From NCBI GenBank assembly GCA_964495085.1, contig CAZBUK010000154.1, positions 1-5,196 of the forward strand: a stretch of DNA of 5,196 bases, given 5' to 3'. Below, in pieces: positions 1 to 5,196 of the stretch. The notes under the pieces are model-generated. The model was not told the DNA's origin, searched no databases, and worked only from the letters and a program-made list of their open reading frames with translations. Positions within the stretch are counted from its first letter, which is position 1. The number at the start of each line of letters is the position of its first letter. Made by a program: the position numbers and the translations under genes. Origin of the DNA: CAZBUK01 sp964495085. GTDB lineage: Bacteria; Bacteroidota; Ignavibacteria; T3Sed10-11.

Positions 1-95
1 GGTGGGGTCCACTTGCGCGAAGGCATGCGGGGGGAAAGTGGTTCCCACCTTCTTTGGGTGCCGCGAAAAAAAGTGGGTACCATCTGTGCTCTCCT

Positions 96-119
96 TGAAA
101 TCTTCAGATTTCATCTGAA
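96..119. other. Two overlapping, mutually exclusive short hairpins
   Basis: TGAAATC (96-102) pairs perfectly with GATTTCA (107-113) around the four-base loop TTCA. The loop plus the start of the right arm, TTCAGA (103-108), pairs perfectly with TCTGAA (114-119) around five bases. The two structures cannot form together. The right one is not followed by a T-run, so this is not a plain intrinsic terminator. A switch or a chance AT-rich structure are both possible. Confidence 0.35.
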
Positions 120-142
120 TGCATCACCGTCCTCAAATCCTT

Positions 143-200
143 CGCCATTCCGAAAAAGATGGACCCCACTGCCGCCATCTTTAAAAAGATGGACCCCACT
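143..200. repeat. 28-bp direct repeat, two copies, 30-bp period
   Basis: Copies at 143-170 and 173-200 share CGCCAT, then four variable bases, then the 18-bp block AAAAAGATGGACCCCACT, which is identical in both. They are separated by 2 bp. The junction also forms a perfect inverted repeat, CCATCTTT (175-182) and AAAGATGG (185-192), because the unit carries CCAT near one end and ATGG in its middle. Such closely spaced, asymmetric direct repeats look more like protein or transposase binding sites than a terminator. No T-run follows on either strand next to the hairpin in a position typical of intrinsic termination. Confidence 0.75.
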
Positions 201-228
201 ATTATTATTCGAGGTACCTGAGCAAGCA

Positions 229-257
229 TTGCTAAGAGGAAGTTTCATCATTATCTT
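229..257 (+). promoter_or_regulatory. Weak candidate sigma70-like promoter for the acetyltransferase gene
   Basis: TTGCTA at 229-234 and TATCTT at 252-257 are separated by 17 bases; each matches four of six consensus positions. They lie about 70 bases before the acetyltransferase ATG. The stretch 201-326 is AT-richer than the genes and also contains a small inverted repeat, TACCG (270-274) with CGGTA (280-284), between this box and the start codon. This is a pattern match only, and several other weak boxes could be drawn in the same stretch. Confidence 0.2.
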
Positions 258-326
258 ATCCCGAATATATACCGGAATACGGTAATCTAGTTTGAATAAT
301 AGTTCTGACCATATACCGACAGCCAT

Positions 327-824
327 ATGGAAAATGTCTCAATACGTCCTGCAACTCACCTGGACGCCGATGCTATCGCCCGGATTTATAACCACTACAT
401 CGCTCATACAATCGTTACATTCGAGGAAGAGATCATTTCCGCCGATGAGATGGCATCGCGTATCAGAGAAGTCGCCTCTGTTGATCTTCCATGGCTGGTC
501 GCGGAACGGCGGGGAGAGCCGGCCGGATATGCTTATGCAAGCAGATGGAAAGGACGGTGTGCCTACCGGTTCAGCGTCGAGACGACGGTATATCTTGATC
601 CTGTTTGGACCGGCCGTGGTATCGGAACCAGTCTGTATAAAGGCCTTCTTGAACTCCTGCGCAACTCTTCCATGCATGCCGCGATTGGCGGCATAGCATT
701 GCCCAATCCGGCCAGCGTCGCGATGCATGAGAAATTGGGTTTTCAGAAAGTTGCATACTTCAAGGAGGTGGGATTTAAATTCAACCGCTGGATCGACGTC
801 GGCTACTGGCAACTCCTGTTGTGA
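327..824 (+). CDS. GNAT family N-acetyltransferase, phosphinothricin/methionine sulfoximine type
   Basis: This is a 165-residue cytoplasmic acetyltransferase, close to the usual 165-185 residues of the PAT/Bar/YncA-like branch of GNAT enzymes. These move an acetyl group from acetyl-CoA to the amino group of small amino-acid-like substrates such as phosphinothricin or methionine sulfoximine. Visible family marks are an N-terminal IRPAT strand with a following helix, AYRFSVETTVYLDP (79-92) with the conserved glutamate E85, and the acetyl-CoA pyrophosphate loop GRGIG (96-100). Also present are the NPASVAMHEKLGF segment (127-139) and the C-terminal W-IDVGYWQ signature (155-162). Together these match the PAT subgroup rather than ribosomal-protein acetyltransferases. 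The true substrate is unknown; a general detoxification role is inferred. The ATG at 327 opens directly into the first strand, but no clear ribosome site precedes it, so initiation may be weak or leaderless. The gene stops 188 bases before the kinase start and need not share its operon. Confidence 0.9.
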   Translation: MENVSIRPATHLDADAIARIYNHYIAHTIVTFEEEIISADEMASRIREVASVDLPWLVAERRGEPAGYAYASRWKGRCAYRFSVETTVYLDPVWTGRGIGTSLYKGLLELLRNSSMHAAIGGIALPNPASVAMHEKLGFQKVAYFKEVGFKFNRWIDVGYWQLLL

Positions 825-960
825 TATTCATCCTCCTTCGGGCTCAGGAGTGGTGATAGCAGATTCGCATTTTCAATCCGATTGAGCAAACTGTGGCTAT
901 ACCGGATAACTTCCCAAGGTTCCAAATTTCCCTATCAATACAATCGGACCGCGTATCCGT

Positions 961-989
961 TTGCTCTTTTTTCCTCTCCTTCCTATATT
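961..989 (+). promoter_or_regulatory. Candidate sigma70-like promoter of the sensor kinase gene
   Basis: TTGCTC (961-966) and TATATT (984-989) are separated by exactly 17 bases that are almost purely pyrimidine. Transcription from here would begin around 995-998, leaving a very short leader before the ribosome site at 997-1003 and the TTG at 1013. If used, this promoter rules out the longer reading of the kinase from the GTG at 893. The rest of the 825-960 spacer shows no gene. Its only other structure is a weak 5-bp inverted repeat, CTCCT/AGGAG (833-837 and 846-850), after the acetyltransferase stop. Confidence 0.35.
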
Positions 990-996
990 CGCGTAT

Positions 997-1003
997 GGGA
1001 GGA
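997..1003 (+). promoter_or_regulatory. Ribosome binding site that decides the kinase start
   Basis: GGGAGGA lies nine bases before a TTG at 1013. It is the only strong Shine-Dalgarno match near any possible start of this frame. The GTG at 893 has none, and the ATG at 995 overlaps this very sequence. Translation from the TTG gives a textbook signal peptide at the exact N-terminus. Confidence 0.7.
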
Positions 1004-1012
1004 AACGCCATC

Positions 1013-4000
1013 TTGAACCGGACCTGGCGGATATTTATCTTTTCCGCCGTGTGTCTCTGCTCCGCAATCTCCGCGGAGTCGCGCTTTGAACGCGTCGTCA
1101 CCGAAGAAGGCGTTTCAACCGGCACCATCCATCAGATTTTCCAGGACCGCGTCGGCTTCATCTGGCTCGCAACCGGCAACGGGCTGATCAGGTACGACGG
1201 CTATTCCTTTCTCACCTATATCCATGACCCCGATGACCCGAATTCCATTTCCGGCAACGACGTCCGCTGTATCGTCGAGGATCCCGAAGGCAATCTGTGG
1301 ATCGGCACGCTCGGTTACGGATTGAACTATTTTGTTCGCGATGAAGATCGCTTCGTACCATATCGCCATGATCCTTCAGATCCCGGAAGTCTCCCATGGG
1401 ATGAGATCGTCAGCATGGTCATTGATGCCGACGGTAGTCTATGGCTCGGGCTCTGGTTTAAAGGCTTCGCTCAGTTACATTTAGAAACCGGTATATTCAC
1501 TCTCTACTCTACGATTGACAGTTACCTGACGAACTCGAACGTTCACCACGTTTTTGAAGATCGCGACGGTTTTATCTGGATCGGCACACGCCGCGGTCTG
1601 AACAGGTATGATAAACATACCGGTATCTTCACCGCCTTTCTTCCCGATTCCACGATGCCCGATGGAATGCGGGGAGAGTATATCTACGGATTGTTTCAGG
1701 ATCGCACCGGATTGCTCTGGATCGGTACTGACGAAGCGATGAACGTTTATGATCCCACCGACGGGACGTTCAGATATTTTACCCGACCCGATGAGATCGG
1801 CATTTTACACTCCCCCCTCCGCGTCAGATCGATATGCGAGGATGAGGAGGGGAATATCTGGTTTGGTTCTGAGGGGGGTGGTGTCTATATATATAATAGA
1901 GCGGACGATAGCATGACGGTGTTCCGGCATGACCGGAACAATCATCACTCGCTTTCGTCGAACGCCGTACGCTCATTGCTGATCGACCGGACGGGTGTTG
2001 TGTGGGTCGGGACTACGGCGACCGGACTGCTGAAACATAATCCGAAAAGGTTGAAATTCCGTCATATTTACTCTTACCTAAACGGCTCTGAACAGATACC
2101 GATCGGGACTGTCCACGGCGTCTATGAGGCCAAGGATGGATACATCTGGATCGGAACACACGGAAACGGATTGATCCGGTACCGGCTATCGGACGGTACG
2201 GGTACGGCATTCTACCATATCGAAGGAGATCCTCAATCGCTGCCCGACAACACGATCCAAACTCTTTTTGAACATGTCGACGGGTCGCTCTGGGCGGGAA
2301 CCTTTGCCTCCGGATTGGTCTTCTTCGATCCCGCTAAGGGAATCGTCACTTCCAGAGACCATGACCACAGTACTCTTCCTCCCTTAATCCGAATTTCCCA
2401 CATATATTCAGACAGCCGGAATATGATCTGGGTCGCATCGGACGGGGCGGGATTGTTTCGCACCCGGTATGATAATACGGAATTCAACCGGTTCCATCCG
2501 GGAAGCGATCCTGTATTCGGAGCTACACATATTTGGAGAGTGCTGGAAGCCCGGACCGGTAAAATATTGATTGGAACCTGGGGATACGGTCTGTACAGCT
2601 ACGATTATTCAACGCATACGTTCAATCACATTCCGCTGGATCGTTCGAATCCAGACGCGCTAACCAGCCAGGTAGTGGTATCCCTCGCAGAGGACGGGAG
2701 CGGTACTATCTGGGCGGGCACGTGGGGAAGCGGCATCTTCGCACTTGAACCGGAGTCGGGAACCATCGGACAGTATACCATAATGGACGGATTGCCCCAT
2801 AATAACGTCTACGGAATTTTAATCGACGATGACGACAACGTCTGGATAAGTACCAGCAACGGGATTGCCCGGCTGTACCGGGAGACTGGTGCCTGGATAT
2901 CGTACGACGAACGGGACGGAGTACAGTCGACCGAGTTCTCGAACGGTGCGTATCACCGGGGACGAAGCGGGAGGTTTTATTTCGGCGGGCTAAACGGATT
3001 CAATGTGTTCTTTCCCCGTGAGATTATCGACAATCATCACGTTCCGCCGATTGTCATAACATCGGTAAAATTATTCGGAGAAGAAATGCCGCACTCACGC
3101 TATACGAGTAATGAAGATATGCGGCGGTCCGTTGCGCTGGAACATTATGAGAATACACTTTCGTTCGAGTTCTCCGCGCTCGATTTTTTCGATCCGAGAA
3201 AAAATAAATATGCTTACATGCTGACGGGCATCGACTCCGACTGGATATACGCAGACGGACGCCGGTATGCCAATTACACCAATATCCCGCCCGGAACCTA
3301 TTCATTCAGAGTGAAAGGAAGCAACAACGATAATTTTTGGAATGAGGCGGGGGTGATAATTTCGATCACCATTGCTCCCCCTTATTGGCGGACGTGGTGG
3401 TTCATGCTGTCGGCGTCAGCGGCGTTGATCGGTCTCCTTGTGCTTGCATATAACTATCGGGTTGCAAAGCTGCTCGAAGTCGAACGCACCCGGTACCGCA
3501 TAGCGCGCGATCTGCATGATGATGTCGGAGGTACGCTGAGCAGCATCTCCAATTTCACTTCTGCGATCAGGTCGGAGATGAACGAGAACGGCAGGGGGTT
3601 ATCGCCGAAACTGCTCGAGCTCATCGGCGAGAGCGCTTCCGAGGCGCAGGAAGCGATCAACGACATCATCTGGTCGATCGACCCGGTCCATGAAACATGG
3701 GCTGCATTTCTCGCGAAATGCAGGCGATATGCATCGGATCTCTGCGAAAGCAGATCGATGGCTCACGCGATACGAATTCCCGAATTCATTCCCGGAAGAA
3801 TAGCTCAGCTCGAACGCCGAAGAAATATATGGCTCATCTATAAGGAGCTTGTGACCAATGCGGTCAAACATTCGAACGGCAGCGATCTCGATGTCGAGAT
3901 AAAGTATGCCGGAAAGAAGCTGTTACTATCGATCGGCGACAATGGAAAAGGGTTCGATCCGGACATACCCACCGACCGCAGCGGCATAAAGAATATACGT

Positions 4001-4087
4001 ACGCGCGCCCGGGAGCTGTCCGCGGACCTCGATCTTCAGACCTCTCCCGGAAAAGGTACGAGATGGCAAATTTCCATCCCCCTGTAA
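1013..4087 (+). CDS. Two-component regulator propeller sensor histidine kinase (Reg_prop, Y_Y_Y, HisKA_3, HATPase_c)
   Basis: This is a 1024-residue membrane sensor kinase. A signal peptide (about 1-21, basic MNRTWR, hydrophobic core, cleavage likely after AISA) exports the sensor. About fourteen propeller motifs of the form D-x-x-G-x-I/L-W-I/L-G-T follow, near 45, 90, 138, 183, 230, 277, 325, 374, 421, 467, 513, 561, 605 and a degenerate one near 650. This is the number expected for two seven-bladed propellers. A Y_Y_Y domain (about 711-790, with aromatics such as Y733, Y735, W744, Y763) leads to one membrane helix (about 796-815). The cytoplasmic kinase has an HPK7/HisKA_3 H-box, ARDLHDDVGG, with phosphoacceptor H835. 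Its ATPase domain has an N-box with E945, N949 and H953, a G1 box DNGKGFD (976-982), and SGIKNI and SPGKGT glycine motifs, so it should be active. Unlike Bacteroides hybrid sensors it carries no receiver or AraC domain; the partner is the next gene. The ligand is unknown. The frame stays open upstream to a GTG at 893 and an ATG at 995; the TTG is preferred for its ribosome site and signal peptide. Confidence 0.93.
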   Translation: MNRTWRIFIFSAVCLCSAISAESRFERVVTEEGVSTGTIHQIFQDRVGFIWLATGNGLIRYDGYSFLTYIHDPDDPNSISGNDVRCIVEDPEGNLWIGTLGYGLNYFVRDEDRFVPYRHDPSDPGSLPWDEIVSMVIDADGSLWLGLWFKGFAQLHLETGIFTLYSTIDSYLTNSNVHHVFEDRDGFIWIGTRRGLNRYDKHTGIFTAFLPDSTMPDGMRGEYIYGLFQDRTGLLWIGTDEAMNVYDPTDGTFRYFTRPDEIGILHSPLRVRSICEDEEGNIWFGSEGGGVYIYNRADDSMTVFRHDRNNHHSLSSNAVRSLLIDRTGVVWVGTTATGLLKHNPKRLKFRHIYSYLNGSEQIPIGTVHGVYEAKDGYIWIGTHGNGLIRYRLSDGTGTAFYHIEGDPQSLPDNTIQTLFEHVDGSLWAGTFASGLVFFDPAKGIVTSRDHDHSTLPPLIRISHIYSDSRNMIWVASDGAGLFRTRYDNTEFNRFHPGSDPVFGATHIWRVLEARTGKILIGTWGYGLYSYDYSTHTFNHIPLDRSNPDALTSQVVVSLAEDGSGTIWAGTWGSGIFALEPESGTIGQYTIMDGLPHNNVYGILIDDDDNVWISTSNGIARLYRETGAWISYDERDGVQSTEFSNGAYHRGRSGRFYFGGLNGFNVFFPREIIDNHHVPPIVITSVKLFGEEMPHSRYTSNEDMRRSVALEHYENTLSFEFSALDFFDPRKNKYAYMLTGIDSDWIYADGRRYANYTNIPPGTYSFRVKGSNNDNFWNEAGVIISITIAPPYWRTWWFMLSASAALIGLLVLAYNYRVAKLLEVERTRYRIARDLHDDVGGTLSSISNFTSAIRSEMNENGRGLSPKLLELIGESASEAQEAINDIIWSIDPVHETWAAFLAKCRRYASDLCESRSMAHAIRIPEFIPGRIAQLERRRNIWLIYKELVTNAVKHSNGSDLDVEIKYAGKKLLLSIGDNGKGFDPDIPTDRSGIKNIRTRARELSADLDLQTSPGKGTRWQISIPL

Positions 4088-4105
4088 AACGCATATGTAT
4101 GCGTT
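4088..4105 (+). other. Small perfect hairpin between kinase and response regulator
   Basis: AACGCAT (4088-4094) pairs perfectly with ATGCGTT (4099-4105) around the four-base loop ATGT, starting on the first base after the kinase stop codon. No T-run follows, so it is unlikely to be an intrinsic terminator. It could protect or separate the two parts of a shared transcript, or be accidental. Downstream in the 78-bp gap lie the palindrome GGTATACC (4123-4130) and a second weak pairing, ATACC/GGTAT (4126-4130 and 4142-4146). Confidence 0.4.
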
Positions 4106-4165
4106 GGAATATCGGGTAAAGAGGTATACCTTCTCCTCTCTGGTATCATCAACATCGAACCGACC

Positions 4166-4834
4166 ATGCACATTTCTGAACCTGATATAGCGCTTTCGAT
4201 CATCGAGGATAATAAATTTGTGCGCGAGGGTTGGAAGGCAGTGCTCTCCTCGGCGGGCGGCATCACCGTGATCGGCTCTTACCCGAGCTGCGAAAAAGCG
4301 TTCGTTTCCTCATCGATCGGCGATTCCAATGTCGTTCTCATGGATATCGGACTGCCGGGTATATCGGGAATTGAAGGAGTTCAATATATCAGGGAACACT
4401 TCCCCTCTGTTGCAATCCTGATGTGTACGGTATACGAGGACGAGGAGAAGATCTTCGATGCGATATGTGCCGGCGCCGTGGGATATCTGTTAAAGAAAAC
4501 GACACCCGAAGAACTGATCAAGGCTATCCGTGATGCTTTCGAAGGAGGATCTCCGATGACGCCCGCGGTCGCACGAAAGATCATCACCTCTTTTCAACAA
4601 CCTCTTCCGGCGGAGATGCAATCCGAACTGACTCGCGGCGAGATCGAGGTATTGAATCTGCTTGCAGTCGGTAAATCATACGCGGCAATCGGGAAGGAAA
4701 TTTTCCTTTCCATCGACGGAGTACGGGCCCGGATACGCAATATTTATGAGAAACTGCAGTCCCACACGCGTGCAGAGGCCGTAGCGAAGGGAATCTCCCG
4801 GAACATCATCAAGCCTCCGTTTCAACACACCTGA
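4166..4834 (+). CDS. NarL/FixJ-type response regulator with LuxR helix-turn-helix
   Basis: This is a 222-residue cytoplasmic transcription regulator, the usual length for the NarL/FixJ family. The receiver domain (about 8-125) has the acidic pair E14-D15, the phosphoacceptor D60 in VVLMDIGLPG, T88 in CTVYEDEEK and K110 in GYLLKK, so every phosphorylation residue is present. The C-terminal LuxR-type DNA-binding domain (about 153-212) runs from LTRGEIEVLNLL through AAIGKEIFLSIDGVRARIRNIYEKL to TRAEAVAKG. The usual LTxRE is LTRGE here, and the recognition helix begins DGVRAR instead of the common TVKxH. It follows the kinase by 78 bases on the same strand and is its evident phosphotransfer partner. 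The targets are unknown. The ATG at 4166 is the first start codon after the kinase stop in this frame and fits the family N-terminus, but no clear ribosome site precedes it. It ends with tandem stops, TGA TAA (4832-4837). Confidence 0.93.
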   Translation: MHISEPDIALSIIEDNKFVREGWKAVLSSAGGITVIGSYPSCEKAFVSSSIGDSNVVLMDIGLPGISGIEGVQYIREHFPSVAILMCTVYEDEEKIFDAICAGAVGYLLKKTTPEELIKAIRDAFEGGSPMTPAVARKIITSFQQPLPAEMQSELTRGEIEVLNLLAVGKSYAAIGKEIFLSIDGVRARIRNIYEKLQSHTRAEAVAKGISRNIIKPPFQHT

Positions 4835-4911
4835 TAAAGATAATCTTCGTTCACGCAAAGACGCAATGTATTTTATGATGGAACACAGATGACACAGATC
4901 GGACTGATTTA

Positions 4912-4939
4912 CACTGATTCTGATCTGGTACTATCAGTG
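4912..4939. other. Inverted repeat inside repeat unit 1 (also in unit 2)
   Basis: CACTGAT (4912-4918) pairs with ATCAGTG (4933-4939) around 14 bases. The same arms are at 5067-5073 and 5088-5094 in unit 2. The one base change between units in this area (GATCTGG versus GAACTGG) falls in the loop and leaves both arms intact. It is not followed by a T-run. Being the only clear dyad in the unit, it is the best candidate for a conserved structural core. Confidence 0.5.
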
Positions 4940-4946
4940 CATTTAT

Positions 4947-5002
4947 GACTTCTGATCTCCGACTTCTGACTTCTGTCTTCAGTCTTCCGTCTTCTGTCTC
5001 CT
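4947..5002. repeat. Heptamer microsatellite in repeat unit 1, eight copies
   Basis: The tract splits cleanly into eight heptamers: GACTTCT, GATCTCC, GACTTCT, GACTTCT, GTCTTCA, GTCTTCC, GTCTTCT, GTCTCCT. The consensus is G-A/T-CTTC-N, with G only at the first position, so the plus strand is almost pure pyrimidine between the guanines. Heptanucleotide short tandem repeats are well known from cyanobacterial intergenic regions; similarity to that class is an analogy, not an assignment. Confidence 0.8.
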
Positions 5003-5101
5003 GGTTCACGCAAAGACGCATAGGTTTCTATGATGGAACACAGATGACACAGATCGGACTGATTTACACTGATTCTGAACTGGTACTATCAGTGCATTTA
5101 T

Positions 5102-5169
5102 GACTTCTGATCTCCGACTTCTGATCTGTCTTCAGTCTTCCGTCTTCAGTCTTCCGTCTTCTGTCTCCT
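5102..5169. repeat. Heptamer microsatellite in repeat unit 2, expanded by two copies
   Basis: This is the same tract as in unit 1, but it holds nine full heptamers plus one shortened to five bases (GATCT). The GTCTTCA-GTCTTCC pair is present twice. The two extra heptamers minus the two-base loss account exactly for the 12-bp length difference between units (167 versus 155), consistent with slipped-strand change inside the tract after the units duplicated. Confidence 0.8.
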
Positions 5170-5196
5170 GGTTCACGCAAAGACGCATAGGTTTCT

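Larger units (their letters stand above)
1..200. repeat. Cluster of five RTGG-N3-CCAY palindromic motifs, possible IS end
   Basis: No convincing gene lies here. Five copies of an 11-bp imperfect palindrome are visible: GTGGGGTCCAC at 2-12, GTGGTTCCCAC at 38-48, GTGGGTACCAT at 73-83, and ATGGACCCCAC at 159-169 and 189-199. Copies 2 to 5 are preceded by an A-rich run, and parts of their flanks also agree (for example CGAAAAA before copies 3 and 4). This suggests degenerate copies of a longer unit of about 30 bp. Multiple repeated transposase-binding sites at element ends are known for IS21-family and some other insertion sequences, so a terminal or decayed IS end is a reasonable inference. No transposase gene lies in the window, so the family cannot be assigned. 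Alternatives are an array of sites for a dimeric DNA-binding protein, or a simple intergenic repeat. Confidence 0.5.
4849..5196. repeat. Tandem array of 155-167-bp intergenic repeat units, continuing past the window
   Basis: No gene is seen after the response regulator. Unit 1 is 4849-5003 (155 bp), unit 2 is 5004-5170 (167 bp), and unit 3 begins at 5171 and is cut by the window edge. Each starts with GTTCACGCAAAGACGCA. Next comes an A-rich block built on ACACAGAT and ACTGATT steps (GAACACAGATGACACAGATC and onward), then a short inverted repeat, then a pyrimidine-rich heptamer tract ending in CTCCTG. Units 1 and 2 are nearly identical except for a short variable stretch after the opening block, one base change near the inverted repeat (GATCTGG versus GAACTGG) and the heptamer number. 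The 26 bases of unit 3 match unit 2 exactly. Units of this flavour are, to my recollection, scattered between genes in many environmental bacterial genomes, with no known function. Confidence 0.9.

Noticed and set aside
13..285. A 90-codon plus-strand open frame across the left repeats
   Set aside because: It is built largely from the repeated motifs (repeated RWTPL segments in translation), has no ribosome site and shows no recognisable domain; it is a by-product of the repeat sequence.
339..812. A 157-codon minus-strand open frame opposite the acetyltransferase
   Set aside because: The plus-strand frame matches the GNAT family from end to end; the antisense translation has no family features.
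833..850. CTCCT/AGGAG inverted repeat after the acetyltransferase stop as a terminator
   Set aside because: The stem is only 5 bp with an 8-base loop, and it is followed by TGGTGATAG rather than a T-run.
1920..1940. Perfect 8-bp inverted repeat TGTTCCGG/CCGGAACA inside the kinase gene
   Set aside because: It lies within a well-supported propeller segment, and one such stem is expected by chance in a window of this size.
4837..4847. AAGATAATCTT after the response regulator as a terminator
   Set aside because: The palindrome has a one-base centre and cannot form a hairpin with a usable loop; no T-run follows.
4849..5196. The right-hand repeats as a CRISPR array
   Set aside because: The units are 155-167 bp and almost identical throughout, with no short constant repeats separated by unique spacers.

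Overview
This is a bacterial window with three plus-strand genes, and DNA repeats at both ends. The central pair encodes a large sensor histidine kinase with a beta-propeller (two-component regulator propeller type) sensor, followed by a NarL/LuxR-type response regulator. This architecture is common in Bacteroidetes, Ignavibacteria, Acidobacteria and related environmental lineages. Base composition is moderate, and the kinase has a good GGAGG-type ribosome site. The right-hand repeat resembles intergenic repeats I associate with environmental FCB-group and cyanobacterial genomes. An FCB-type or similar uncultured bacterium is my best guess, but the sequence does not settle the taxonomy.

Layout. 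Bases 1-200 contain no convincing gene. They hold five copies of an 11-bp imperfect palindrome, RTGG-N3-CCAY. Two of these lie inside a 28-bp direct repeat with a 30-bp period, and two overlapping, mutually exclusive hairpins sit between the copies. The region looks like the terminal repeats of an insertion sequence or a decayed end of one. Bases 201-326 are a plausible leader for the first gene. Bases 327-824 encode a GNAT acetyltransferase of the phosphinothricin/methionine sulfoximine type. Bases 825-1012 are a spacer with a possible promoter close to the kinase start. I place the kinase start at the TTG at 1013, because it is preceded by a strong ribosome site and opens directly into a signal peptide. 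The kinase runs to 4087. A 78-bp gap containing a small hairpin leads to the response regulator at 4166-4834. From 4849 to the right edge there is a tandem array of about 155-167-bp units, each ending in a heptamer (G-A/T-CTTC-N) microsatellite. It continues past the window.

How the genes work together. The kinase is predicted to sense an unknown ligand in the periplasm with two seven-bladed propellers plus a Y_Y_Y domain. It would signal through one membrane helix to a HisKA_3/HATPase module and phosphorylate the adjacent response regulator at Asp60, which then binds DNA through its LuxR-type helix-turn-helix. The target genes cannot be read from this window. The acetyltransferase looks like an independent neighbour. 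I see no clearly new biological system here. The points most worth a second look are the two repeat regions, the kinase start, and the kinase and regulator sharing one reading frame separated by a single stop codon.
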